DNA of 36,440 nucleotides from Candidatus Nanopelagicales bacterium (GTDB lineage Bacteria > Actinomycetota > Actinomycetes > S36-B12 > CAIYMF01): NCBI GenBank assembly GCA_025456015.1, contig JALOLK010000008.1, forward strand, positions 1 through 36,440, written 5' to 3'. Below, one piece after another: positions 19,622 to 26,745 of this stretch. The notes below the pieces were generated by a model. It did not search any database and was not told the origin of the DNA. It worked only from the letters and a program-made list of their open reading frames with translations. Within the stretch, counting starts at the first letter, position 1. Each line of letters opens with the position of its first letter. The translations under genes and the position numbers were made by a program.

Positions 19622-20995
19622 ATGCCCATCGCCACCCAGAACCCCGCCACCGCCGAGGTCCTGCAGACCTTCGAGCCCCACACGCCCGAGCAGGTGCAGG
19701 CGGCCATCGCCACCGCCCACGCCACCTTCCAGCAGTGGCGGCTGACCTCGTTCGCCCACCGTGGCGAGCTGCTGCGCCGTGCCGCGGACCTGCTCGACGA
19801 GGACAACGAGACCATCGCCCGGGTGATGACCCTGGAGATGGGCAAGACGCTGAAGTCGGCCCGGGCCGAGGCGGCCAAGTGCGCCAAGGGGATGCGCTGG
19901 TACGCCGAGCACGCCGAGTCGCTGCTCGCCGACGAGCCCGTGGACCCGACCTCCGTGGGGGCCTCGCGGGCCTTCGCCCGGTACGCCCCGCTGGGCATCG
20001 TGCTCGCCGTCATGCCGTGGAACTTCCCGCTCTGGCAGGTCGTGCGCTTCGCCGCCCCGGCCCTCATGGCCGGCAACGTCGGCCTGCTCAAGCACGCCTC
20101 GAACGTGCCGCAGTGCGCGCTCTACCTCGAGGACCTCTTCCGCCGCGCGGGCTTCCCGGACGGGTGCTTCACCACCCTGCTCATCGGCGCCCGGGAGGTC
20201 GAGGGAGTCCTGCGCGACCCCCGCGTGCGTGCCGCCACCCTCACCGGCTCGGAGCCGGCGGGCCAGTCGGTGGGGGCCATCTGCGGTGACGAGATCAAGA
20301 AGACCGTCCTCGAGCTCGGCGGTGCCGATCCCTTCCTCGTGCTGCCCTCGGCCGACGTCGAGCGGGCAGCCCAGGTGGCCGTGACCGCGCGCTGCCAGAA
20401 CAACGGGCAGTCCTGCATCGCTGCCAAGCGGTTCATCGTGCACACCGACGTCTACGACGCCTTCGCCGAGGCGTTCGTGCGGCACATGTCGGCGCTGGTC
20501 GTCGGGGACCCGATGGACGAGGCCACCGATGTCGGCCCCCTGGCCACCGAGGGCGGCCTGCGTGACGTCGCGGCCATGGTCGACGATGCCCGGGGCAAGG
20601 GGGCCAGCGTCCTGTGCGGCGGTCGCGCGCTGGAGGGGCCGGGCTGGTTCTACCAGCCGACCGTCGTGGCCGACCTGACCACGGACATGGCCATGTTCGC
20701 CGAGGAGGTCTTCGGCCCGGTGGCCGGCCTGTACCGCGTGGCCGACCTCGACGAGGCGATCACCCTGGCCAACGGCACCACCTTCGGCCTGGGCTCCAAC
20801 GCGTGGACCAACGACCCCGACGAGATCGATCGCTGCATCCGCGACCTCGATGCCGGGGTGGTGACCATCAACGGCATGACGGTGTCCTACCCCGAGCTGC
20901 CGTTCGGCGGCACGAAGCGCTCGGGCTACGGCAGGGAGCTCAGCGCCCACGGCATCCGCGAGTTCTGCCAGATCAAGGCGGTCTGGGTGGGGTGA
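19622..20995 (+). CDS. NAD(P)-dependent aldehyde dehydrogenase, succinate-semialdehyde dehydrogenase type
   Basis: The product is 457 residues. It has MPWNFPLWQVVR (catalytic Asn134), TLTGSEPAGQSVG, the general base Glu231 in LELGGADPF, and the nucleophile Cys265 in NNGQSCIAAKRF. The end has YPELPFGGTKRSGYGRE. It oxidises an aldehyde to its acid with NAD+ or NADP+. The pattern is closest to short GabD-like enzymes that oxidise succinate semialdehyde, in a 4-aminobutyrate or polyamine route, but no transaminase is near. The absence of a Lys before EP in the coenzyme region (usual KPSE is HASN here, 158-161) means the cofactor preference cannot be read safely. It appears monocistronic and is followed by an intergenic palindromic element. 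Confidence 0.9.
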   Translation: MPIATQNPATAEVLQTFEPHTPEQVQAAIATAHATFQQWRLTSFAHRGELLRRAADLLDEDNETIARVMTLEMGKTLKSARAEAAKCAKGMRWYAEHAESLLADEPVDPTSVGASRAFARYAPLGIVLAVMPWNFPLWQVVRFAAPALMAGNVGLLKHASNVPQCALYLEDLFRRAGFPDGCFTTLLIGAREVEGVLRDPRVRAATLTGSEPAGQSVGAICGDEIKKTVLELGGADPFLVLPSADVERAAQVAVTARCQNNGQSCIAAKRFIVHTDVYDAFAEAFVRHMSALVVGDPMDEATDVGPLATEGGLRDVAAMVDDARGKGASVLCGGRALEGPGWFYQPTVVADLTTDMAMFAEEVFGPVAGLYRVADLDEAITLANGTTFGLGSNAWTNDPDEIDRCIRDLDAGVVTINGMTVSYPELPFGGTKRSGYGRELSAHGIREFCQIKAVWVG

Positions 20996-21007
20996 CGCCC
21001 GCCCGCC

Positions 21008-21087
21008 GATCGCGTTCGGTCTCGGAGCGCCGCGGGCTCCAGGATCCATCGCGATCCGGGGGAGCGTGACCGAAGCCGAACGCGATC
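21008..21087. repeat. Intergenic inverted repeat with GATCGCGTTCG arms, copy 2
   Basis: GATCGCGTTCGG (21008-21019) pairs perfectly with CCGAACGCGATC (21076-21087) around a 56-base centre holding ATCGCGATCCGGG. The flank (AACGCGATCCGGGGTGGGCG) resembles the right side of the copy at 7060. It starts 12 bases past the aldehyde dehydrogenase stop. Confidence 0.7.
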
Positions 21088-21144
21088 CGGGGTGGGCGGT
21101 GGGGCATCACGGGGTGTGGCGCCAGAAATTTGTTCAGGACTTGT

Positions 21145-21172
21145 GCATCCGTCTGGGCGGGGCCAGCCGAAG
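21145..21172 (+). promoter_or_regulatory. SigK-type promoter upstream of the fasciclin gene
   Basis: GCATCC (21145-21150), 16 bases, then CCGAAG (21167-21172), placed about 50 bases before the ATG at 21224. Almost the same sequence precedes sigK itself, and both are followed by ACCCATGA. The boxes resemble the mycobacterial SigK promoter as I recall it (CCATCC and CCGAAT). Confidence 0.8.
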
Positions 21173-21223
21173 AGACCCATGAGAGCCCGAACAGGTCGGG
21201 CCCACCCCAGCAAGGAGCCCCTC

Positions 21224-21844
21224 ATGCGCAAGACCGTCACCGGCATCGCCGCCGCCTCCGCCCTCGCCCTCACCATGGGTGCCGCTGCCGTCCCGGCCGC
21301 GGCGGCCGACGGCACCGCCTCCCTCGCGGGTGTCCTGACCGCGGACACCAGCGGCTTCGACCGCAAGAGCAGCGACTTCGACATCGTGACCGCCGCGGTG
21401 CTCGCCGTGCTCGACGCGAAGCCGCAGTCGGCCGTGGGCCTGCTCACCAAGGGCGACGTCGCGCTCACCGCGTTCGTGCCCAACGACCAGGCGTTCCGCC
21501 TCCTGGTCAAGGACCTGACCGGCAAGTCGTACAAGTCGGAGAAGACGATCTTCAACAAGGTGGCCGGCCTGGGCATCGACACCGTCGAGACCGTGCTGCT
21601 CTACCACGTGGTCCCCGGCGCGACGATCCCCGCCTCGGTGGCCGTGACCGCCGACCGCGTCGGCCTGGGCACCGGCACCGGCGACACCTTCATGGTGCAG
21701 GTGCGCAAGGGTGGCACCCTGATCAAGCTGTCGGACCGCGACTACAACAGCCGCAACCCGCGCGTGATCGCGACCGACGTCAACGAGGGCAACAAGCAGA
21801 TCGCCCACGTGATCGACCGCGTGCTGCGCCCGCTGGACCTCTGA
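21224..21844 (+). CDS. Secreted fasciclin-domain protein (Mpt70/Mpt83-like)
   Basis: The product is 206 residues. A Sec signal peptide (MRKTVTGIAAASALALTMGA, cleavage after AAA near residue 27) is followed by a fasciclin domain. Its two conserved blocks are visible: VALTAFVPNDQAFRLL (about 76-91) and VLLYHVVPGATIP (125-137), ending IAHVIDRVLRPL. No lipobox or membrane anchor is present, so it should be released or bound to the cell surface. An AAGGAG ribosome-binding site lies six bases before the ATG. The SigK-type promoter and the nearby sigK/rskA pair reproduce the mycobacterial arrangement in which SigK drives Mpt70 and Mpt83. It is probably an abundant exported adhesion- or envelope-associated protein. 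A perfect terminator hairpin follows 20 bases after the stop. Confidence 0.92.
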   Translation: MRKTVTGIAAASALALTMGAAAVPAAAADGTASLAGVLTADTSGFDRKSSDFDIVTAAVLAVLDAKPQSAVGLLTKGDVALTAFVPNDQAFRLLVKDLTGKSYKSEKTIFNKVAGLGIDTVETVLLYHVVPGATIPASVAVTADRVGLGTGTGDTFMVQVRKGGTLIKLSDRDYNSRNPRVIATDVNEGNKQIAHVIDRVLRPLDL

Positions 21845-21863
21845 GCGCACACCACCCGCACGA

Positions 21864-21897
21864 CCCGAGGGCCCCGGAGCGATCCGGGGCCCTCGGG
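21864..21897. terminator. Strong hairpin between the convergent fasciclin and MBL genes
   Basis: CCCGAGGGCCCCGGA (21864-21878) pairs perfectly over 15 bases with 21883-21897 around the loop GCGA. It lies between two converging stops, so it can serve both directions. There is no T run, as is common in high-GC actinobacteria. Confidence 0.85.
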
Positions 21898-21916
21898 CGT
21901 TCGTGGTGGGGGCCGG

Positions 21917-22636
21917 TCACAGGCCCGGGCCCAGCCGTCGGGGATGGGCCAGGAACTCCCGGATCGCCTCGCGGCCCTGGCCGCGGATCTCCGGGCCGTG
22001 GGTGAAGGCCGCCGTCGTGTACTCGAGGTCGCCGAGCAGGGTGGCGGTGCGCTCGGTCTGGGCGGCGTCGGTGCAGAAGGCCAGGACCGGCCAGGTGCGC
22101 CGGGAGCGCATGTTCCAGATCGCGTCGCCGGTGATGAGCGTGCCCGAGGCCTCGTGCAGCAGCGAGCAGTGCCCCGGGGTGTGCCCGGGCGTGTGGTGCA
22201 CCCGCAGGCCCGCGTCGGCCAGGAGCTCCCCGTCGACCATGGCACGAGCGACGGGCGCCGGGTCGAACCCGTCGGGCATGCGCCGCAGCAGCCGGCCCAG
22301 CCGGAACCCCTCGTCGCGTCCTGGCGCGCGCCCCTCGCGGACCGCCGAGACCTCCGCCTCGTGCGCGGTCACCCCGCGGCCGGTCATGGTGGCCAGGGCC
22401 GCGGCCCCGCCGGCGTGGTCGCTGTGGGCGTGGGTCAGCACGATGGCGGTGACGTCGGCCGGGGCTGCGTCCAGCTCGGCCAGGGCGGCGGTGATGCGCG
22501 GTGGTGCCTGGCGCAACCCGGTGTCCACGAGCGTGAGGGAGCCGTCGGTGTTGCGCACGACGAAGGAGTTGACCAGGTCCCAGCGGGTCGTCGGCACGCG
22601 CCAGATCCCGGGGCCGATCGCGATGGCAGCAGGCAT
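21917..22636 (-). CDS. Metallo-beta-lactamase-fold hydrolase
   Basis: The product is 239 residues. The metal-binding HxHxDH motif is intact (LTHAHSDHAGG, about residues 68-78). Further ligands follow at HHTPGHTPGHCSLL (near 146-159), GDAIWN (Asp about 170) and the C-terminal FTHGPEIRG. These mark the glyoxalase-II/quorum-quenching branch of the MBL superfamily, usually two-metal hydrolases of esters, lactones or thioesters. The substrate cannot be predicted. There is no signal peptide. A CACACT hexamer (22644-22649) lies 7 bases before the ATG on the minus strand, so it may be transcribed separately. It is also 85 bases downstream of rskA on the same strand and could belong to the sigK transcript. 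Confidence 0.87.
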   Translation of the reverse strand: MPAAIAIGPGIWRVPTTRWDLVNSFVVRNTDGSLTLVDTGLRQAPPRITAALAELDAAPADVTAIVLTHAHSDHAGGAAALATMTGRGVTAHEAEVSAVREGRAPGRDEGFRLGRLLRRMPDGFDPAPVARAMVDGELLADAGLRVHHTPGHTPGHCSLLHEASGTLITGDAIWNMRSRRTWPVLAFCTDAAQTERTATLLGDLEYTTAAFTHGPEIRGQGREAIREFLAHPRRLGPGL

Positions 22637-22721
22637 GGGTCGCAGTGTGGCAGCCGGCCCCGCCGTGCCGGGCAGGGCGTCGGCGACCGGGTGGGGGCCT
22701 CAACGCCCACCCGGTGCCACC

Positions 22722-23522
22722 TCAGACCTCGAGCACCCCGCGCATGAGCGACTGCTTCGAGTGGGCGGGATCGCCGTCGAGCGGCTCCAGCGAGATGTCG
22801 ACGACGGGGAAGTCCTCGATGGAGACCCCCGGCGGGACGGTGAAGGTCCCGACCGAGCCGGCCGGCAGCGCGCCCAGGGCGAGCAGCTTGGTGACGTCCT
22901 CGTCGATGAGCCAGACCTCGTAGAAACCGTCACGCGGGGGCAGCGCCGTCGCATCGACCCGGATCACCTGGCCGTCGGGGCTGTCGAGCACCTCGGCCTG
23001 GCCGGGCTGCGCCACGTCCTCGGTGAGCGGGTCGAGCACCGCCTGGGCGACCAGCTGCGACGCCGGGGCAGCGGGCTCGCCGGCGGTGTCCATGGCGGCC
23101 CAGACCAGCCCGCCGCCCACGATCGCGCCAGCGGCCGCGGCCACGGCCGCGACGCCGAGGAAGCGGCGCCGGGGGCGCATGGGCACGACGGTGCCACCGT
23201 CCTGGGACCCACCCTCCCGGGACCCGCCGGCGGCTGGTGCCGCCGACTCCGGGGTGCGGGCAGGGGGCAGCGTGAGGAGCTGGCCACGGTTCGACCCGAC
23301 CGGTGCGCCGACCAGGCCGAGCTCGGCGCTGATGCCCGCCCAGACCTGCGGGGGGGCGGGCGCCAGGGCCACGGGAGCCTCGCGGCCCAGGGTGACGACC
23401 TCGCTCAGCTCGGCGGCCTCGGTGAGGCACTGCTCGCACAGCTCGAGGTGGGCGGCCTCGGCCGGGTCGATGTCCTCGCCGAGTGCCACGAGCGCGAGCG
23501 TCGTGGGATCACAGTGCGACAT
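22722..23522 (-). CDS. rskA: Anti-sigma-K factor RskA
   Basis: The product is 266 residues. The N-terminal anti-sigma domain has the zinc-binding HxxxCxxC pattern (His25, Cys29, Cys32 in HLELCEQC). A linker rich in Pro and Gly leads to one membrane helix (residues 121-143, FLGVAAVAAAAGAIVGGGLV). The extracytoplasmic RskA domain (150-260) follows, with GFYEVWLIDEDVTKLLALG and GTFTVPPGV. It should hold SigK inactive at the membrane until regulated proteolysis releases it. Its ATG lies inside the end of sigK (14-base overlap), so the two are made in fixed ratio. Unlike some mycobacterial RskA proteins, no Cys is needed outside the zinc motif. The protease is not in this window. Confidence 0.93.
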   Translation of the reverse strand: MSHCDPTTLALVALGEDIDPAEAAHLELCEQCLTEAAELSEVVTLGREAPVALAPAPPQVWAGISAELGLVGAPVGSNRGQLLTLPPARTPESAAPAAGGSREGGSQDGGTVVPMRPRRRFLGVAAVAAAAGAIVGGGLVWAAMDTAGEPAAPASQLVAQAVLDPLTEDVAQPGQAEVLDSPDGQVIRVDATALPPRDGFYEVWLIDEDVTKLLALGALPAGSVGTFTVPPGVSIEDFPVVDISLEPLDGDPAHSKQSLMRGVLEV

Positions 23523-24135
23523 CTTCGGCCACCATCCTCGTGCGCAGCCGGTCCAGGGACCGGCGGATATGGGACTTCACGGTGCCGATCGGCATCTGCA
23601 GCTGATCGGCGATCTGGGTATGGGTCAGGTCCTCGTAGAACGCCATCCGGACGATCCGGCGGGCCGGGTCGCCGAGGCGGTCCAGCTCGTCGGCCAGGAG
23701 CATCTGGGCGGCGATGCGGTCGACCTCTGGTGGGACCGCCTCCTCCGCCGGCCCGGAGGCCGCCTCGACCGCCGCCCGGGTCCGGGAGTCCCGTGAGCGC
23801 GACTCCCAGTGGTCGGCGATGCGCCGACGCGTGATCGTCATGAGCCAGCCGGGGAGGCTGCCGGCCTCGGGCCGGAACCCCCCACGGCCGCGCCAGGCGT
23901 TGACGAACACGGTCTGCGTGATGTCGGCGGCGTCCTCCGGGTTGCCGGTGGCGCGCAGGGCCGTGGCGTGCACCAGGCCCGACCAGCGTCGGTAGGCCTC
24001 GTTCAGCGCCTGCTCGTCCCCGTCGCGGAAGCCGGCCGCGACCTGCGCATCGGTCACTTCGGTCAGCACAGTCCTGATAGTGCCAAACCGATGCCCCGAT
24101 CCGCGAACGGCGGGCGGGAGCGTCAGCACGCTCAT
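23509..24135 (-). CDS. sigK: ECF RNA polymerase sigma factor SigK
   Basis: The product is 208 residues. Region 2 runs from about residue 28 to 105 (DGDEQALNEAYRRWSGLVHA, DAADITQTVFVNAWRG, LPGWLMTITRRRIADHWE). Region 4 lies at about 150-200 (RIVRMAFYEDLTHTQIADQL, MPIGTVKSHIRRSLDRLR). It is a group 4 sigma factor directing RNA polymerase to GCATCC-N16-CCGAA promoters. The start at 24135 is chosen because AAGGAGGT lies 8 bases before this ATG and the promoter is about 70 bases further upstream; longer in-frame starts would lie before the promoter. A shorter start near VLTEVTD is possible. The gene overlaps rskA, its antagonist, and its promoter matches that of the fasciclin gene, so it is probably autoregulated. 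Confidence 0.92.
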   Translation of the reverse strand: MSVLTLPPAVRGSGHRFGTIRTVLTEVTDAQVAAGFRDGDEQALNEAYRRWSGLVHATALRATGNPEDAADITQTVFVNAWRGRGGFRPEAGSLPGWLMTITRRRIADHWESRSRDSRTRAAVEAASGPAEEAVPPEVDRIAAQMLLADELDRLGDPARRIVRMAFYEDLTHTQIADQLQMPIGTVKSHIRRSLDRLRTRMVAEDVAL

Positions 24136-24209
24136 CGCGCTGAACCTCCTTGCTCCCGCGGGGCCCGTGCTGGGGTCCGGTCGCCCGCTCGTTGTCCTGT
24201 CATGGGTCC

Positions 24210-24237
24210 TTTCGGTCACGGGACCCGATTCGGATGC
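24210..24237 (-). promoter_or_regulatory. SigK-type promoter upstream of sigK (autoregulation)
   Basis: On the minus strand GCATCC (24237-24232), 16 bases, then CCGAAA (24215-24210), followed by GGACCCATGA. This matches the fasciclin promoter in both boxes, the spacing and the downstream bases. A start about seven bases on gives a leader of roughly 68 bases. Confidence 0.82.
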
Positions 24238-24307
24238 ACCCAATCTGCGGCTGGGTCCCGCTGCGGAGTCGGTCGGGTGCACGGGAATGCCCGACCTGGC
24301 TGCGCGG

Positions 24308-24336
24308 TTGGGACAGATGAGTGATGATTCAACTAT
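24308..24336 (+). promoter_or_regulatory. Candidate housekeeping promoter of the nitroreductase gene
   Basis: TTGGGA (24308-24313), 17 bases, then AACTAT (24331-24336). A GAGAGGCAGG ribosome-binding site follows just before the ATG at 24356. The region is unusually AT-rich for this window. Confidence 0.5.
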
Positions 24337-24355
24337 CTACCCGAGAGGCAGGCTC

Positions 24356-25021
24356 ATGACCCAGCACCGTGGCGAGGCCGCCACCACCGTCGACGGCGCC
24401 CGGGCGGCCACGCCCGATCGCGAGGCCGTGGCGGGCCTCGTCCTCGACGACCGGGCCGCTGACCTGCTCTTCCGGCAGGCTCGCACCGCCTACCGCTTCA
24501 CGGACGAGCCGGTCACCGAGGCGCAGGTGCGGGCGATCCACGACCTCGTGAAGTGGGCCCCGACGGCCCTGAACGCCCAGCCGCTGCGGGTGACCCTCGT
24601 GCGCTCGGACCAGGCCCGCGAGCAGCTCCTCGCACGGCTGGCGGCGGGCAACCGCGCCAAGGCCCGGACCGCGCCGCTCATCGCGGTCCTCAGCTACGAC
24701 GTCGACTTCCACGACGTGCTGCCCGAGGTGCTGCCCAGCAACCCGGCGGCACGCGACGGCTTCGTCGAGGAGGCCGCGCGGCACGCCTTCGGCCAGTTCA
24801 ACGCGGCCCTGCAGGCGGGCTACTTCCTGCTCGGGGTGCGTGCCGCGGGCCTGGCCGCCGGACCGATGGGCGGGTTCGACCGGGCCGGGGTCGACGCCGA
24901 CCTGTTCCCGGACGGCCTGCAGCGCTCGTTCCTGGTCGTGAACATCGGCCACCCCGCGCCGGACGGGACGTTCCCGCGCAACCCGCGGCTGGCCTTCGAC
25001 CGCGTGGTCACCACCATCTGA
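24356..25021 (+). CDS. Nitroreductase family protein, RutE/malonic semialdehyde reductase type
   Basis: The product is 221 residues. After a 25-residue N-terminal extension it follows the RutE branch of FMN-dependent nitroreductases: TAYRFTDEPVTEAQVRAIHD, KWAPTALNAQPLRVTLVRS, HAFGQFNAALQAGYFLLGVR and GLAAGPMGGFDRAGVDADLF. It should be a homodimeric FMN flavoenzyme using NAD(P)H. In pyrimidine degradation RutE reduces malonic semialdehyde to 3-hydroxypropionate, but no other rut gene is here, so the substrate stays open. It is divergent from sigK (220 bases between starts); the sigK promoter lies in that gap on the other strand. The upstream ATGs in the same frame lie beyond the predicted promoter, so 24356 is favoured. 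Confidence 0.88.
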   Translation: MTQHRGEAATTVDGARAATPDREAVAGLVLDDRAADLLFRQARTAYRFTDEPVTEAQVRAIHDLVKWAPTALNAQPLRVTLVRSDQAREQLLARLAAGNRAKARTAPLIAVLSYDVDFHDVLPEVLPSNPAARDGFVEEAARHAFGQFNAALQAGYFLLGVRAAGLAAGPMGGFDRAGVDADLFPDGLQRSFLVVNIGHPAPDGTFPRNPRLAFDRVVTTI

Positions 25022-25033
25022 TCCGCGTCGGTC

Positions 25034-25065
25034 GGCCGGCGCCGGCCCCGCCCGGGCCCTACGCT
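25034..25065 (+). promoter_or_regulatory. Palindrome and leaderless -10 in front of the HprK operon
   Basis: GGCCGGCGCCGGCC (25034-25047) is a perfect 14-base palindrome. TACGCT (25060-25065) is a -10 lying 7 bases before the ATG at 25073. The palindrome would fall in the -35 area, where a regulator could bind. It may also be chance in GC-rich DNA. Confidence 0.45.
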
Positions 25066-25072
25066 GGCGCGC

Positions 25073-26017
25073 ATGCCGGATCGCGCCGTGCCGTGGACGC
25101 CGCCGGGCGTCACGCTGGCCGCGATCGTGGCCGAGCTCGAGCTCGAGGTGGTCACCGACGCCGGTGTCGACCTGGCCACGCGGCTGGTGACCGAGGCTGC
25201 GGTGAACCGCCCGGCACTGCAGTGGGCGGGCTACTCCGAGCACTTCCCGGTGGACCGGGTCCAGCTCGTCGGCAGCACGGAGCTGGAGTTCCTGGGCCAC
25301 CTGGACGAGGCCGTGCGCCTCGAGCGGCTCGAGCAGTACGCGCAGCTCGGGATGCCCGCCGTGGTCGTGGCGCGCGGCATCGAGGTGAGCCAGCAGGCCA
25401 CGGCGCTGGCGCGCACCTACGGCATCCCGATCCTGCGCAGCCCGTTGCGCACCGGCGAGCTGGCCGGGCGGCTGAACTGGTTCCTGGCGATGGAGCTGGC
25501 CCCTCGTGCCGTCCTGCACGGCGGGCTGGTCGACGTTGCCGGCGAGGGCGTGCTCATCATCGGCGAGAGCGGCGTGGGCAAGTCCGAGACCGCCCTGGAG
25601 CTCATCCGCCGCGGCCACCTGCTCATCGCCGACGACACGGTGGAGGTCCGTCGGCCCACCGACCACGACCTCATCGGCCGCGGGCCGGGCCGGCAGCGGG
25701 CGTTCATGGAGGTCAAGGGCATCGGGATCGTCAACGTGCGCCTCATGTACGGGGTGGGCTCGGTCAAGCCCACCGCCGAGGTGACCCTGGTGGTGCGGCT
25801 CGTGCACCTCGACGAGGGCCGCGACTACGCCGCCGAGCCCGACGAGCTCGACGTGGTGGGGGTCTCGCTGCCGCTGATCACGATCCCGATGCGCCCCGGG
25901 CGCAACGCCGCGATCCTCATCGAGACGGCTGCCTCGGACGTCCGGGCCCGCCGCACGCTCGGCAGGCGCGACGAGGTGGACGGCCGTCGCCGCGGTGCGC
26001 CGGCGGTGGCGCGATGA
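25073..26017 (+). CDS. hprK: HPr kinase/phosphorylase-like protein, catalytically intact paralog
   Basis: The product is 314 residues with the two-domain HprK layout. The N-terminal domain (10-130) includes NRPALQWAGYSEHFPVDRVQ. The C-terminal kinase domain has His149 (VLHGGLVD), the P-loop GESGVGKS (164-171), the acid/base pair Asp187-Asp188 (LIADDTVEVRR), the family signature MEVKGIGIVNVRLMYG (Glu213), and PMRPGRNAAIL. HprK phosphorylates a serine of the phosphocarrier HPr, or the related Crh, in carbon control. All catalytic residues are present. The usual C-terminal helix following PGRN (ALNxRMxxxGYNAA in relatives) is missing; the end is a short Arg-rich tail. HprK is not typical of most actinobacteria. 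The stop overlaps the phosphatase ATG (ATGA at 26014), and a second HprK-like gene follows. The target is not known. Confidence 0.88.
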   Translation: MPDRAVPWTPPGVTLAAIVAELELEVVTDAGVDLATRLVTEAAVNRPALQWAGYSEHFPVDRVQLVGSTELEFLGHLDEAVRLERLEQYAQLGMPAVVVARGIEVSQQATALARTYGIPILRSPLRTGELAGRLNWFLAMELAPRAVLHGGLVDVAGEGVLIIGESGVGKSETALELIRRGHLLIADDTVEVRRPTDHDLIGRGPGRQRAFMEVKGIGIVNVRLMYGVGSVKPTAEVTLVVRLVHLDEGRDYAAEPDELDVVGVSLPLITIPMRPGRNAAILIETAASDVRARRTLGRRDEVDGRRRGAPAVAR

Positions 26018-26745
26018 GTGCGCGGCTGGCCATCGAGGGCACCCACAACTTCCGGGACGTGGGCGGCTACCCAGCTGGGTCCGGGACCACGCGACGGGGG
26101 CAGCTCTACCGCTCGGATGCGCTGAGCCGGCTCACCACGGACGGGGTCGCGGCCCTGCGCGCGCTGGGCATCGGCGTGGTCGTGGACCTGCGCTCACCCC
26201 TCGAGCTGGCCCAGGACCGCGCCCCGGCGCCGCTGCCCGGGGCACGCTGGGTGCACGTGCCGATCCACGGTGGCTCGCGCTCGTCGCTGCTCGACGAGAC
26301 GCTGCCCAGCCTGGAGGCGCTCTACCGCCATGTGCTCGTGGACAACGGGGCACAGCTGGCGCAGGCCGTGCGTGCCGTCGCCGACGCCGGCGCCGTCCCG
26401 GTGCTGGTGAGCTGCACCGCGGGCAAGGACCGCACCGGCCTCGTGGTCGCGCTGGCCCTCGAGGCCGTGGGCGTGGCGCGCGACGCGGTGGTGGCCGACT
26501 ACACGCAGAGCGCGCTGAACCTCGACGGCGACTGGATGGACCAGACGGTGACCCTCATGGTGAGCAACGGCGTGCCGATCTCCCCGCGGCTGTTCGACGT
26601 GCTCGGCGGCTCGCCGGACCACGCGATGCGGCAGATCCTGGCCTGGCTGGACGACACGCACGGGTCGGTGGCGGACTACCTGGTGCACCACGGGATGGGC
26701 CAGGACGTGCTGGTGGCGCTGCGCGCGAAGCTGGTGGCGCCGTGA
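26014..26745 (+). CDS. CX5R tyrosine/serine phosphatase family protein
   Basis: The product is 243 residues. It opens with HNFRDVGGYPAGSG and RRGQLYRSDALSRL, typical of the IphP-like Y_phosphatase3 family. The phosphatase loop is CTAGKDRTG with Cys134 and Arg140; a DLR (58-60) precedes it. The residue before the Cys is Ser rather than the usual His, a minor variation. The reaction should go through a cysteinyl-phosphate intermediate, removing phosphate from a phospho-amino acid or a small phosphorylated compound. It is locked between two HprK-like genes with four-base overlaps at both ends (ATGA at 26014 and GTGA at 26742), so it is likely the antagonist of that kinase system. That pairing is inferred; classical HprK carries its own phosphorylase activity and needs no such partner. 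Confidence 0.85.
   Translation: MSARLAIEGTHNFRDVGGYPAGSGTTRRGQLYRSDALSRLTTDGVAALRALGIGVVVDLRSPLELAQDRAPAPLPGARWVHVPIHGGSRSSLLDETLPSLEALYRHVLVDNGAQLAQAVRAVADAGAVPVLVSCTAGKDRTGLVVALALEAVGVARDAVVADYTQSALNLDGDWMDQTVTLMVSNGVPISPRLFDVLGGSPDHAMRQILAWLDDTHGSVADYLVHHGMGQDVLVALRAKLVAP

Noticed and set aside
24136-24355. Small gene between sigK and the nitroreductase gene
   Set aside because: No frame shows a plausible start, coding pattern and ribosome-binding site. The stretch is accounted for by the two divergent promoters and the sigK leader.
25034-25047. Terminator for the nitroreductase gene
   Set aside because: GGCCGGCGCCGGCC is a palindrome without a loop, so a stable hairpin would be short. 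It fits a chance GC palindrome or operator better.
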